From the NCBI RefSeq assembly GCF_015234135.1, contig NZ_JADGIK010000003.1, positions 124,001 through 188,000 on the forward strand: a DNA stretch of 64,000 nt. Direction: 5' to 3'. The translations under genes and the position numbers were made by a program. The notes under the pieces are model-generated. The model did not search any database. It saw only the letters and a list, made by a program, of their open reading frames with translations, and had not been told where the DNA came from. This DNA comes from Faecalibacter rhinopitheci (GTDB lineage: Bacteria; Bacteroidota; Bacteroidia; Flavobacteriales; Weeksellaceae). This document shows, in pieces, positions 9,461 through 17,874 of the stretch. How positions within the stretch are numbered: position 1 is the stretch's first letter; every line of letters starts with the position of its first letter.

Positions 9461-9488
9461 TTAGAATAAATAAAACTCCATATATTTG
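9461..9488 (+). promoter_or_regulatory. Bacteroidota-type promoter of metB-like gene
   Basis: TTA at 9461-9463, a 17-base spacer and TATATTTG at 9481-9488 fit the -33/-7 consensus TTG...TAnnTTTG of the phylum. The start codon follows 22 bases later. Confidence 0.65.
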
Positions 9489-9510
9489 CTATAGTTTAAA
9501 TGCAATCAAA

Positions 9511-10662
9511 ATGAAATTCAATACAAAAGCTATACACGGTGGTCAACATCATGACCCATCAACTGGAGCTGTAATGACTCCAATTTACCAAACATCAACA
9601 TTTGCACAACGTTCTCCTGGAGATTATAAAGGATATGAATACTCTCGTGGAGCAAACCCTACACGTTCAGCTTTAGAAAATGCTTTAGCGTCTATCGAAG
9701 GTGGTGTAGCAGGTTTTGCATTTGGTTCTGGTTTAGCAGCAATTGACGGTGTTTTAAAATTATTTAAACCTGGTGATGAAATCATCGCAATGGATGATTT
9801 ATACGGAGGTTCTTACCGTTTATTCACACGTGTTTACGAAAAATTCGGATTAAAATTCCATTTCGTAGATATGACAGATGCTGAGGCTACTGTAGCTTTA
9901 ATCAACGACAACACTAAAATGGTTTGGATTGAAACACCAACTAATCCATTAATGAAAGTAGTTGATATCAAAGCTATCAACGATGCTGCAAAAGCAAAAA
10001 AAGCGGATGTTCTAGTTGCTGTTGATAACACATTTGCTTCTCCATATTTACAACGTCCAATCGAGTTAGGTGTAGATATCGTGATGCACTCTGCTACAAA
10101 ATATTTAGGAGGTCACTCGGATTTAGTTGCTGGAGCAATTATTGTGAATTCAGAGCAATTAGCAACTGATGTTCACTTCAATTTATTTGCTACTGGTGGA
10201 ATTTTAGGACCACAAGATTCTTACTTAGTTTTACGTGGAATCAAAACATTAGCGGTTCGTATGGATCGTCACTGTTCAAACGGTATGAAAGTGGCTCGTT
10301 TTTTAGAGGCTCACCCAAAAGTAGCGCACACGTACTACCCAGGTTTAGAGAATCACCCACAACACGAAATCGCGAAAAAGCAAATGAAAGATTTCGGTGG
10401 AATGGTAACTTTCACATTAACTTCTGGTAAAAAAGAAGATGCGTTCAAATTATTAGAAAACTTAAAAGTTTTCACGTTAGCAGAATCTTTAGGAGGAGTA
10501 GAATCGTTAGCGAATCACCCAGCTACAATGACTCACGCATCTATTCCTGCTGAAAAACGTGCTGAAATCGGTATTACAGACGATTTAATTCGTTTATCTG
10601 TTGGTATCGAAGACATCGACGATTTATTAGCAGATTTAGAACAAGTTTTAGATTTAATCTAA
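9511..10662 (+). CDS. metB: Cystathionine gamma-synthase-type PLP enzyme
   Basis: A 383-residue Cys/Met-metabolism PLP enzyme. The N-terminal KAIHGGQHHDPSTGAVMTPIYQTSTF stretch, the YSRGANPTR motif and the PLP lysine in SATKYLGGHSD (Lys197) are all present, as is the C-terminal SLGGVESL...RLSVGIED substrate-binding region. The family makes cystathionine from an activated homoserine, or cleaves cystathionine (gamma-lyase); the two cannot be separated safely by eye. It is monocistronic with its own promoter and terminator. Codon use is strongly biased toward a small set (TTA, GGT, TTC), as in highly expressed genes. Confidence 0.87.
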   Translation: MKFNTKAIHGGQHHDPSTGAVMTPIYQTSTFAQRSPGDYKGYEYSRGANPTRSALENALASIEGGVAGFAFGSGLAAIDGVLKLFKPGDEIIAMDDLYGGSYRLFTRVYEKFGLKFHFVDMTDAEATVALINDNTKMVWIETPTNPLMKVVDIKAINDAAKAKKADVLVAVDNTFASPYLQRPIELGVDIVMHSATKYLGGHSDLVAGAIIVNSEQLATDVHFNLFATGGILGPQDSYLVLRGIKTLAVRMDRHCSNGMKVARFLEAHPKVAHTYYPGLENHPQHEIAKKQMKDFGGMVTFTLTSGKKEDAFKLLENLKVFTLAESLGGVESLANHPATMTHASIPAEKRAEIGITDDLIRLSVGIEDIDDLLADLEQVLDLI

Positions 10663-10685
10663 TCGATTAATTATAATATTTCTTA

Positions 10686-10717
10686 AATCCCGAATCATTT
10701 GATTCGGGATTTTTTTA
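10686..10717 (+). terminator. Intrinsic terminator after metB-like gene
   Basis: AAATCCCGAATC pairs with GATTCGGGATTT across a short loop and is followed by a run of seven T. Confidence 0.85.
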
Positions 10718-10758
10718 TTGATTACTCTTCGACAAGTTTAAAAGATAAACTCCTTTAT

Positions 10759-10858
10759 TTTGAGTGGTTTTCGTTTCGAAGAAAAAGAAAATTGTATCGA
10801 GAAATAAGACGGTTTTTGTCTAAGTTCTCGCTACAAAAATCAAATATTTTCACTCAAA
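10759..10858 (+). other. Structured non-coding element with nested inverted repeats
   Basis: An outer 8-bp inverted repeat (TTTGAGTG at 10759-10766 with CACTCAAA at 10851-10858) encloses a second long hairpin: TTGTATCGAGAA at 10792-10803 pairs at 11 of 12 positions with TTCTCGCTACAA at 10825-10836, with a further AGAC/GTCT stem inside. A small TTCG/CGAA hairpin lies between the arms. It sits in the leader of the next exported gene. It could be a small palindromic mobile or REP-like element, or an RNA structure; I do not recognise it. Confidence 0.4.
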
Positions 10859-10884
10859 CTGACGAAAAATTATATATTCGTACA

Positions 10885-11478
10885 ATGAAATTCTTATTCC
10901 TCTTTTTACTTTCAATTTTCAGCTTTGCTCAAACCAATGACACCATAAATCTGAATGAATTTCAATTAATGGATTATTCCAAATACAAGCAATTTCGTCC
11001 AAAATACAAGAAGGTTACGCGCTTAACAGATCATACGACGTATGGCATCAAAGTGTTCTCAACGTTGCAATTACCTCATGAACGAGAAATCGAAATTGTC
11101 GCGATTGAAATTCTATTCGAATCTAAGATTAAGAAGAAAAATTATTGCAACGAATACTATCATTTTAAACCAATAATTCTTTCAGATAAAGATTCTATGC
11201 AAAGCTTAATTGGTGAAAAATGGTTTCAAGTGGATAAAGATTATGCGGGGAAATACATCTTTCCAGTTCATTTAAAAATAAAATCAAGTGATGCTAAAAA
11301 TTTCTTGATTGGTTATGAAACGCATTACGAAAATCCATTTTGTCCAGAAGGAAATGGGTATTTCGATTTAATTGAAACTAAATCAGCTTCGAATTTGTTT
11401 TATGAAATTAATAATCAGTTATTGGAACAAAATTCATTAAAAAATCACGCCATTAATTATCGATTGTATTACAAGTAG
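10885..11478 (+). CDS. Exported hypothetical protein
   Basis: The frame is open from 10699, but the ATG at 10885 begins a clear signal peptide (MKFLFLFLLSIFSFAQ), so this start is preferred, giving 197 residues. The mature part is polar with no domain I recognise; it holds two cysteines (NYCNEYYH and FCPEG), which might form a disulfide in the periplasm. A TATATTCG box just upstream resembles a -7 element. The gene stands alone between a terminator and a repeat-bearing gap. Function unknown. Confidence 0.65.
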   Translation: MKFLFLFLLSIFSFAQTNDTINLNEFQLMDYSKYKQFRPKYKKVTRLTDHTTYGIKVFSTLQLPHEREIEIVAIEILFESKIKKKNYCNEYYHFKPIILSDKDSMQSLIGEKWFQVDKDYAGKYIFPVHLKIKSSDAKNFLIGYETHYENPFCPEGNGYFDLIETKSASNLFYEINNQLLEQNSLKNHAINYRLYYK

Positions 11479-11502
11479 ATTTTGACTTATAGGATGAGAA
11501 GT

Positions 11503-11570
11503 CTGAACTAAATTCAGCTTGACGATTGTGGTTCTGAAGTACGATTTGTCCTCCTGAACTCGTTTCAGGA
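11503..11570. repeat. Dispersed CTGAA...TTCAG palindromes
   Basis: CTGAA/TTCAG arms at 11503-11517 and TCCTGAA/TTCAGGA arms with a five-base loop at 11552-11570. The same design occurs three times at 48002-48137. They resemble REP-like palindromes found in gene gaps of flavobacterial genomes. The remainder of the 185-base gap holds no gene that I can see. Confidence 0.55.
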
Positions 11571-11663
11571 TCGCATTAAGATTTAGTTTAATTTTTCACT
11601 TCTTAAAATGAATGCTGTGATCAAATTAAATCATCAACAAATTAACCCATTAGCAAATTTACT

Positions 11664-12257
11664 TTACTTCCAAAGTAATTGTAATTCGACATGATATTCC
11701 CCTTGATATGGTTTTTTAACCGTCGGTTTTTCTGAAATTGAAAAATTATAATTTCCTTTAGCAGGTAAATCAAAAATTAAAGTTTTACCAAATGGTCCGC
11801 CTTTGATAGAATCTACGGGTCCTTTAATATGATTAATTCGGATATTTGCCAGTGTATCAGCAGCAGAAAGTTTAATCGCTACCTTTTTCGCGGTATCGGA
11901 ATTGAATACAAATGTATTGGTTTGCCCTGGCTTCTTAGTAACAGTTTGTTTAGCCTTAGCATAAGTTATTTTTAAAGTATCACGCGTATTATCTTTACTA
12001 AAAGGAATAATCTTATCTACTGTTGAGATTGGAGCAATAACTTTTTTAGGTTGAGTTTTTACTTTAGCCATTTTTGGGTTGGCTTCCGATTTATCATCTC
12101 TTACTTTTTCTTCTACTTTTTTGATTTTTAATAAATCTGCATAAGCAGAATCTACTCCTTTTTTTGAAGGATAAATTGTAGGCGTTGCATTTTGCTCACA
12201 ACTGTAAAGTGAAAGACTTATTGAAACAACTAAAAAGAAAAACTGAATAACCTTCAT
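11664..12257 (-). CDS. Lipoprotein, hypothetical
   Basis: A 197-residue protein with a lipoprotein signal peptide (MKVIQFFFLVVSISLSLYSC; the lipobox Cys is residue 20). A basic linker (KKVEEKVRDDKSEANPKMAKVKTQPKK) leads to a C-terminal beta-rich domain. That domain shares the pattern LANIRINxxxxPxxxxxGPFGKxxxFxLxxxGxYxxxIxE with the next gene upstream on the same strand, so the two are diverged paralogs. Function is unknown; location is probably the periplasmic face of a membrane. Confidence 0.65.
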   Translation of the reverse strand: MKVIQFFFLVVSISLSLYSCEQNATPTIYPSKKGVDSAYADLLKIKKVEEKVRDDKSEANPKMAKVKTQPKKVIAPISTVDKIIPFSKDNTRDTLKITYAKAKQTVTKKPGQTNTFVFNSDTAKKVAIKLSAADTLANIRINHIKGPVDSIKGGPFGKTLIFDLPAKGNYNFSISEKPTVKKPYQGEYHVELQLLWK

Positions 12258-12283
12258 TGCATATGATTGATGCGTAAAAGTAA

Positions 12284-12757
12284 TTATTTTAACTCGATTT
12301 CAACCTTAAATTTTCCGTGAAATGGATTTCCTTGCATTAAACTTTCTGCAATAACAATTTGGTAAGTTCCACCTTGATAAAGAGGAAATTCAATTTCTTT
12401 TCCAAATGGACCATCAGATTGTTGATCTGGAGTTATGACTTGATTGATTCGAATATTAGCCAATTCATCATCAGTTATAATCTTTACAAAAGCTTTGGTT
12501 TGTGTCGTAACATCAAAAAATAATGAAAATTTTTCACCATCTTTTTTTTCCGCGAAAGCAGTAATTTTATTGACTTTAGAATCAAAAGGTAAAATATCTT
12601 TATTTTTCACAACAAAACTATCGTAATTAACTGTAGGCTTTACAGAGTCCATTAATGACGGTGAAGTTTCATTGATAAAAGCATCATTAGTTTTTGTATT
12701 GGGCTTACAATTCCAAAATAGAAAAAGTATACATAAGAAAGATAAAATTTTCATCAT
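12284..12757 (-). CDS. Lipoprotein, hypothetical, paralog of neighbour
   Basis: A 157-residue lipoprotein; the signal ends at the lipobox Cys in LFLFWNCKPN. The C-terminal domain (LANIRINQVITPDQQSDGPFGK) matches the neighbouring 11664-12257 gene, which follows 26 bases downstream, so this is a tandem duplication probably transcribed together. Two adjacent ATG codons could serve as start (12757 or 12754). No known function. Confidence 0.65.
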   Translation of the reverse strand: MMKILSFLCILFLFWNCKPNTKTNDAFINETSPSLMDSVKPTVNYDSFVVKNKDILPFDSKVNKITAFAEKKDGEKFSLFFDVTTQTKAFVKIITDDELANIRINQVITPDQQSDGPFGKEIEFPLYQGGTYQIVIAESLMQGNPFHGKFKVEIELK

Positions 12758-12793
12758 TTTAGTTTTTAGTTAAACATACCAAATTCCTGCCAA

Positions 12794-13234
12794 TTATCTT
12801 TTTCGCTGAAAAAAAGCTTTCATAATTTCACCACATTCATTTTCCAATACACCAGATATAACTTCAGTTTTGGGATGCAATTCTCCAATTTTTGCCTTAA
12901 AACCACGTTTCGGATCAGAAGCTCCGTAAACTACTTTAGAGATTTGGCTCCAGTATAATGCACCTCCACACATCACACATGGCTCTAAAGTCACATAAAG
13001 TGTACAATTTTGAAGGTATTTTCCACCTAAATAATTTGCAGCAGAAGTAATGGCCTGCATCTCTGCATGTGCAGTTACGTCAATTAAAGTTTCTGTTAAA
13101 TTATGCGCTTTTGCAATGATTTTATTATTACATACTATAATTGCACCTACCGGAATTTCGTCTCGTTCATATGCATTTACAGCTTCGTTTAATGCAAGTT
13201 GCATATAGTATTCATCTGAAAATAATTCGGCCAT
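12794..13234 (-). CDS. tadA: tRNA-specific adenosine deaminase TadA
   Basis: A 146-residue cytidine/deoxycytidylate-deaminase-fold enzyme that converts A34 to inosine in tRNA-Arg(ACG). Zinc and catalytic residues are visible: H56-A57-E58 (HAEMQAI) and P85-C86-V87-M88-C89 (PCVMCGGAL). Length is normal. The ATG at 13234 is preceded by a TACCTTTG box at 13255-13262 on the minus strand, a fair -7 element with TTA 18 bases further upstream. Confidence 0.92.
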   Translation of the reverse strand: MAELFSDEYYMQLALNEAVNAYERDEIPVGAIIVCNNKIIAKAHNLTETLIDVTAHAEMQAITSAANYLGGKYLQNCTLYVTLEPCVMCGGALYWSQISKVVYGASDPKRGFKAKIGELHPKTEVISGVLENECGEIMKAFFQRKR

Positions 13235-13254
13235 TTTTTTATTGTAATTATCAG

Positions 13255-13283
13255 CAAAGGTAAAGAAATTAGATGCATCCTAA
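13255..13283 (-). promoter_or_regulatory. Candidate promoter of tadA
   Basis: On the minus strand, TACCTTTG (13255-13262) is preceded after 18 bases by TTA (13281-13283), fitting the TTG...TAnnTTTG pattern. The start codon lies 20 bases downstream. Confidence 0.45.
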
Positions 13284-13348
13284 GCTGAGAACCCAGAAAC
13301 ACTTATTTTTGTTTTATAATTCCTACAATACAATATATTAAAATCTAA

Positions 13349-14254
13349 ATGAATCAATCTAAATACATATTTTCTGCAGTTATAGCTTACTTTATATGGG
13401 GCTTTTTTAGTTTCGGATTAAAACCTATTGCTCATTATCCATCCTTAGATATTTTATTTTATCGCTTATTCATCAGCGTATTTTTTTTATTAATTATTAA
13501 TATTGGATTTAGACGAGATAAAATAAAATCGGATTGGAATTTATTTAAATCATTAGAAAAAAAGGAAAGAAATAAATTATCAGTATTAATTAGTGGAGGT
13601 TCTATCATTTTGATGGCAAACTGGCTCGTTTTTATCGTGGTTATGAATCACGTCAGTGTACAAGCAGCTTCCTTGTCATATTTGGTTTGTCCCATTATAA
13701 CGACTGTGTTAGCATTTCTTATATTAAAAGAAAAATTGTCAAAAACTAAATGGTTTGCAGTTGCAATTAGTATTATGGCATGTGGAATATTATCGGTAGG
13801 TCATTTTACAGATTTACTTTATAGTTTATTTGTAGCAGTTGCCTTTGCCTTATATATTTTAATTCAAAGAAGTTTAAATCGTTTTGATAGTTTCAATTTA
13901 TTGATGACTCAGCTTCTTATTGTGGCTATATTAATGACACCTTTAGTCGTAATGTACGCAGGACCATTACCAACAGAAACATTATTTTATCAATGTATTA
14001 TGGCAATTGTAGTACTCTTTACAATTATACCAATGTTCTTAAATAATTTTGCTCTAAAAGGAATAAATTCATCCACAGTAGGAATTTTGATTTATCTAAA
14101 TCCAATGATGAATTTTTTCTTAGCTATTACTTATTATAAAGAGCCTATCACTACGATACAAATTATTGGTTACGGATTAGTCTTAATAGCAATATTGGTT
14201 TTTAATTCTCAAATTATTCTTAAAAATAAATACTTAAAAAAATCCGAAGTTTAA
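13349..14254 (+). CDS. rarD: RarD-like EamA-family transporter
   Basis: A 301-residue inner-membrane protein with about ten hydrophobic helices in two EamA repeats. The N-terminus (SAVIAYFIWGFFSFGLKPIAHYPSLDILFYRLFISV) closely follows RarD. RarD-type proteins are thought to be drug/metabolite exporters; substrate is unknown. A TATTTTTG box at 13304-13311 may be the -7 element. The stop codon lies within the loop of the terminator hairpin. Confidence 0.82.
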   Translation: MNQSKYIFSAVIAYFIWGFFSFGLKPIAHYPSLDILFYRLFISVFFLLIINIGFRRDKIKSDWNLFKSLEKKERNKLSVLISGGSIILMANWLVFIVVMNHVSVQAASLSYLVCPIITTVLAFLILKEKLSKTKWFAVAISIMACGILSVGHFTDLLYSLFVAVAFALYILIQRSLNRFDSFNLLMTQLLIVAILMTPLVVMYAGPLPTETLFYQCIMAIVVLFTIIPMFLNNFALKGINSSTVGILIYLNPMMNFFLAITYYKEPITTIQIIGYGLVLIAILVFNSQIILKNKYLKKSEV

Positions 14255-14269
14255 AGCTTCGGATTTTTT
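14237..14269 (+). terminator. Intrinsic terminator overlapping rarD stop
   Basis: AAAAAATCCGAAG pairs with CTTCGGATTTTTT. The TAA of the gene lies in the loop, so termination and translation end share the same bases. Confidence 0.85.
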
Positions 14270-14290
14270 ATAAATAGTAAATTTTATATA

Positions 14291-15346
14291 TTAATTTTTT
14301 GTAATAAAATTAGGTCCAATTCCGGTTCCGAATTTTCCTAAAATATTACCTGATAAGCTATAATATTGAACTTCTCCATAAGATGAAAAGTCTTTCGCAT
14401 CTCCGATATAAATTGTATTATTAATAATATCAAATGAATAAATGTAAGTTGCATTCGATGTAAATAGAGCAGACGTAGGTAGATTTGTAGCTTGTGTACT
14501 TAGACTATAAATACTGTTGTTTAAGGTGTAATACAATTGATTATTTTCTTCAACTAAAAATTGCGGATTTTGTCCATCGGGAAAGTCGATTGTTTGTGTA
14601 ATAGAGTTTGTGGCTAAATTTAATTTAACTAATTTACCAGAAGAAGGTGTCCCTCCCCATGTTACACCAGAACATAATATATATACAAACCCATCTTCTT
14701 CAACCATACCATTAGGTACATCGCCAACTTCAATATTTTCCAAAACATTAGAAGTTAGATTATAGATTGATACTGAATTACCATTGCTCCAGCCACCCGA
14801 ATGGGCAATTACTAATTTACTATTTTCTACCAATATTTTATCAGGTCCTTCTACGACGTTAATTTTCTTTACAAAACTTAAATCAGCTTTTCTGAATACA
14901 GCAACAAAGTCATCATTAGGATTAGAAGCATCTCCCCAATTTGTAATATAAATGTTTTGATTATCAGATGTAATATATCTTGGATTATTTAAATTTGAAG
15001 AAATCGTTCCTATAGAACGAAATGTATTTTCTTCTACAACTTCAATTTTATTTGAAAGATTTACAACTATAAAACCTTTTTTATCATCAAAATGCATACT
15101 CGTAGCTACATTTCCTAAGGTTAGTTTTGGATTAACAGTTTTAAATATATTTTGAGAAGCTGTTCCATTTTTATAAAATGTTACCTCAGCATTACTACTT
15201 CCCATACTACCCTCATTTAATACAAAAATTCCTTCTTTATACTCGGTGTTTTGTTCAGTTGTAGGTGTATCATCATCTGATGAACAAGCTTGTAGCGTAA
15301 CGATAGATACAGATAAGGCGTAAAATAAAGTCTTAAAATTTCTCAT
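14291..15346 (-). CDS. Surface lipoprotein, beta-propeller, BtuG-like (DUF5074)
   Basis: A 351-residue lipoprotein (signal ending LQACSSDDD; the Cys is followed by Ser and Asp residues as in surface-exported lipoproteins of the phylum) with a YncE-like beta-propeller made of repeats such as NPRYITSDNQNIYITNWG and PNGMVEEDGFVYILCSG. It lies 4 bases after the TonB receptor gene and below a cobalamin riboswitch. In Bacteroides, BtuG is a DUF5074-type propeller lipoprotein that captures cobalamin and hands it to BtuB; by context this gene very likely does the same. The role is inferred from family and position. Confidence 0.78.
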   Translation of the reverse strand: MRNFKTLFYALSVSIVTLQACSSDDDTPTTEQNTEYKEGIFVLNEGSMGSSNAEVTFYKNGTASQNIFKTVNPKLTLGNVATSMHFDDKKGFIVVNLSNKIEVVEENTFRSIGTISSNLNNPRYITSDNQNIYITNWGDASNPNDDFVAVFRKADLSFVKKINVVEGPDKILVENSKLVIAHSGGWSNGNSVSIYNLTSNVLENIEVGDVPNGMVEEDGFVYILCSGVTWGGTPSSGKLVKLNLATNSITQTIDFPDGQNPQFLVEENNQLYYTLNNSIYSLSTQATNLPTSALFTSNATYIYSFDIINNTIYIGDAKDFSSYGEVQYYSLSGNILGKFGTGIGPNFITKN

Positions 15347-15350
15347 TTAA

Positions 15351-17150
15351 TTATAGTTTGATATTTATTGATAGTTGATAGTTTATTCCAGGCATATATC
15401 GATTTTCAACGCTTTGATAGGCATGATTGAAAATGTTATTTACAGTAAGTTGAGTGCGTAATATTGAATTAAATTTATATCCTAAGCCTATATTCGATGT
15501 CCAATAACTTGGGATAGATTTATTGTTATCTGTTTGTGTATAGACCTTATCTACCCAACGATTTTGTGAATAAATATTCCATTTTTTCAAATTGTAATTA
15601 GCGTTTATATGAAATTGATGTCTAGGTATATATATCAAAGTGTTTTTAGTGATCTGATTAATTGATTCTGTATAAGAATATACTCCTCTAAAATTTAATT
15701 GATTCCATGTGTATTTACCAATAACTTCAGCGCCATACGTTTTGACATGATTTTGATTAATTGGTTTCCAAAATGAACTCTCTGATGAAGGAATCCACTG
15801 TATCATATCTTTTATATCGTTATAGAATACATTTGTTTGTAGATGAAATTCACCAAATTTAAAATCATTTCCAAGTTCAAATTGTAACGCATTTTCTGCT
15901 TTTAAATCTGGATTTCCACCAGTTTCCCAAAACAGATCATTGAAAGTTGGGACACGATAATTCTTAGAAAAATTGAAACGGATTGTATAAAAATCAAGTG
16001 GTAGATAAGTAGCACCAACAGCATATATTAAAGGAACATTATAAACAGATGATAAATCTTGGCGTAAGCTAGCTTCGTATCTTAACTGATTTGAAATTTT
16101 ATGATTATAAATTACACCAAATCCAAATGTATTTCGATCCGAAGTAGATATATTCGTCCCGTTTCCTTTACTATAAATGTTTTCTGAAAATCCACTAATT
16201 GATTGATTATCTGAAATCTTATATTTTAAATAATACTTTGCAATCCAATTATTTACTTCTAAATCTTGTGTGTTATTTACGTATCGATTAGGAAAATATA
16301 AATTTGATTCATGTAAGTAAGCTAACTTAAAGTCAGAATTCCATCGAGATTTATTATATATCCATTGTCCCATTATACGATAATCCTTGTTTTCATACAT
16401 CGTAGGTGACTCGTAAATATCAGTTAAACTGAATTCTCTTTTTCCAAAATTAAATTGTGATAAAAATCTTAATTCGTGTGCTTTTATCTTGAATCCAACA
16501 TTAGCATCAATTGTATTAAAATAATACTTTCCATTACGATTTTTATGGAGATAATTATCAATTTTATAATCATTATCAGATTGGAATCTCGCGTAGCCAA
16601 TATTAGTAACTAAGTTATCTTTTGCATAATGAAAGCGATAATTTGTTTGGTAGGAAGAGAAACTACCGTACCCAATATCAATGTTATGTTGGGAGATATT
16701 ATCATAGTTTAATTGGTCTAGTAGATGAATAGATCCTCCAATTGCTCCCGTTCCGTAAGCAATACTTCCCCCTCCAGGCTTTATCAAAATCCCATCATAA
16801 GATTTAGCATTAATGGTGCTAAAGTCCGTTTGGCCATTAATGGATGAATTGATATTTAATCCATTCCACATCACTGCGGTTTGAGAAGCAGTTGTGCCAC
16901 GAAAAGAAGGTGAAGAAACCATTCCTAGTCCATTTTCTTTAAAATATACGGGAGTTTCAAATTGTAACAAATTACTTAGAGTAGCATTATTTTTTGCTAT
17001 AATACTGTCTGTTAGCTGAATTTGAGATTGACTATTATAATGATTTTTTAAGAATGGATCATTTACGACAACTTCTTGTAATAAGATAGAATCTTGTTGG
17101 CCAAATGTGTAGCTTGAAATAAAAGCTAAAAAAATGATTTTATTTTTCAT
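15351..17150 (-). CDS. btuB: TonB-dependent cobalamin receptor, BtuB-like
   Basis: A 599-residue outer-membrane receptor. A signal peptide (MKNKIIFLAFISSYTFGQ) precedes a plug domain (about 25-150, including SPSFRGTTASQTAVMWNGLNINSSINGQ and GGSIAYGTGAIGGSI) and a 22-strand-type barrel ending in an aromatic-poor YQLSINIKL. The gene is short for the family but complete. A full cobalamin riboswitch precedes it on the same strand, so its substrate is almost certainly vitamin B12 or a related corrinoid. It forms a two-gene operon with the BtuG-like lipoprotein. Confidence 0.87.
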   Translation of the reverse strand: MKNKIIFLAFISSYTFGQQDSILLQEVVVNDPFLKNHYNSQSQIQLTDSIIAKNNATLSNLLQFETPVYFKENGLGMVSSPSFRGTTASQTAVMWNGLNINSSINGQTDFSTINAKSYDGILIKPGGGSIAYGTGAIGGSIHLLDQLNYDNISQHNIDIGYGSFSSYQTNYRFHYAKDNLVTNIGYARFQSDNDYKIDNYLHKNRNGKYYFNTIDANVGFKIKAHELRFLSQFNFGKREFSLTDIYESPTMYENKDYRIMGQWIYNKSRWNSDFKLAYLHESNLYFPNRYVNNTQDLEVNNWIAKYYLKYKISDNQSISGFSENIYSKGNGTNISTSDRNTFGFGVIYNHKISNQLRYEASLRQDLSSVYNVPLIYAVGATYLPLDFYTIRFNFSKNYRVPTFNDLFWETGGNPDLKAENALQFELGNDFKFGEFHLQTNVFYNDIKDMIQWIPSSESSFWKPINQNHVKTYGAEVIGKYTWNQLNFRGVYSYTESINQITKNTLIYIPRHQFHINANYNLKKWNIYSQNRWVDKVYTQTDNNKSIPSYWTSNIGLGYKFNSILRTQLTVNNIFNHAYQSVENRYMPGINYQLSINIKL

Positions 17151-17199
17151 ACTTAATATTCACTCTTCGCCCCGAAAGTGATCTTATTTTTAGATTATA

Positions 17200-17361
17200 C
17201 TATGGCAGGTTTCCTGACTTGTTTTATCCTTTTAAAGCCTTCCCATCTTCGTTTTGAAAACAGTGGCAGAAGTTGTAAAAGAATTTTACTAAAACATACA
17301 GTTGCGGGGACAGTTCTGGATTTTAACCAGATTCCCTTTTAACTCTTTTTGAGCACCATAG
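17200..17361 (-). promoter_or_regulatory. Cobalamin riboswitch (full-length class)
   Basis: On the minus strand the RNA shows P1 closing pairs CTATGG (17356-17361) with CCATAG (17200-17205), the GGGAATCTGG...CCAGAACTGTCC core, CGCAACTGTA, a GCCACTG element (17261-17267), GATGGGAAGG, and the 3' B12 box AAGTCAGGAAACCTGCC (17204-17220). These are the hallmarks of the cobalamin riboswitch with its peripheral domain. The start codon of the BtuB-like gene follows 50 bases downstream. A hairpin (CACTTTCG with CGAAGAGTG, about 17161-17180) just before the start may be part of the expression platform. Confidence 0.93.
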
Positions 17362-17365
17362 ATCA

Positions 17366-17395
17366 CAAATATATAAATATTTAAAGCTTAAACAA
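17366..17395 (-). promoter_or_regulatory. Promoter of cobalamin uptake operon
   Basis: On the minus strand TTG (17393-17395), a 19-base spacer and TATATTTG (17366-17373) lie directly upstream of the riboswitch, placing the transcript start at about its first paired base. Confidence 0.7.
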
Positions 17396-17479
17396 CTTCA
17401 ATCCTTACAATATCCATATTTTCAGGGATGTTATACGTCAATTCATCTAAGTAGGTTTGTATTCATAATATTTAAAAAC

Positions 17480-17731
17480 ATGGAAAATAATCAATCTTAC
17501 AAATCAGAAAAAAAATTAGCAGCAGGAATCTTAGGGATTTTAGTGGGCTATTTAGGGATTCATAAATTTTATTTAGGATATAAAAAAGAAGGTATTATAC
17601 AAATTGTTTTAACATTCGTAACATTTGGTTTTGCTGGTATTATTCCATTTGTAGAAGGAATTATGTATTTAATGAAATCGGATGAAGAATTTGATAAAAC
17701 CTATATACAAGGAAAGAAAGGTTGGTTTTAA
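17480..17731 (+). CDS. TM2 domain-containing membrane protein
   Basis: An 83-residue protein with the TM2 layout: polar N-terminus, a first membrane helix with the GxxGxHKFYLGYKKEGIIQ motif (residues 20-42), a short turn and a second helix ending in an acidic FDKTY segment. TM2 proteins are small inner-membrane proteins of unknown molecular role. It is a single gene between the riboswitch region and pdhB. Confidence 0.82.
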   Translation: MENNQSYKSEKKLAAGILGILVGYLGIHKFYLGYKKEGIIQIVLTFVTFGFAGIIPFVEGIMYLMKSDEEFDKTYIQGKKGWF

Positions 17732-17810
17732 GAATAGGAAAATAACCTCTAAGAAAGTTCGTCTCAGCTTTATACTTTTATTATTTATTGAGGATTGAAT
17801 GTGATAGGGA

Positions 17811-17838
17811 TTAATTTCTAACTTTTTTATTACATTTG
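17811..17838 (+). promoter_or_regulatory. Promoter of pdhB
   Basis: TTA at 17811-17813, a 17-base spacer and TACATTTG at 17831-17838 fit the phylum consensus; the start codon is 36 bases downstream. Confidence 0.65.
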
Positions 17839-17874
17839 CTTTAGGAAAAAATAAAGTAACGAAATCAAATCACA

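Noticed and set aside
10699-10884. N-terminal extension of the exported protein at 10885
   Set aside because: It would bury the signal peptide at residue 63 and it is read from the structured repeat element; the ATG at 10885 is better.
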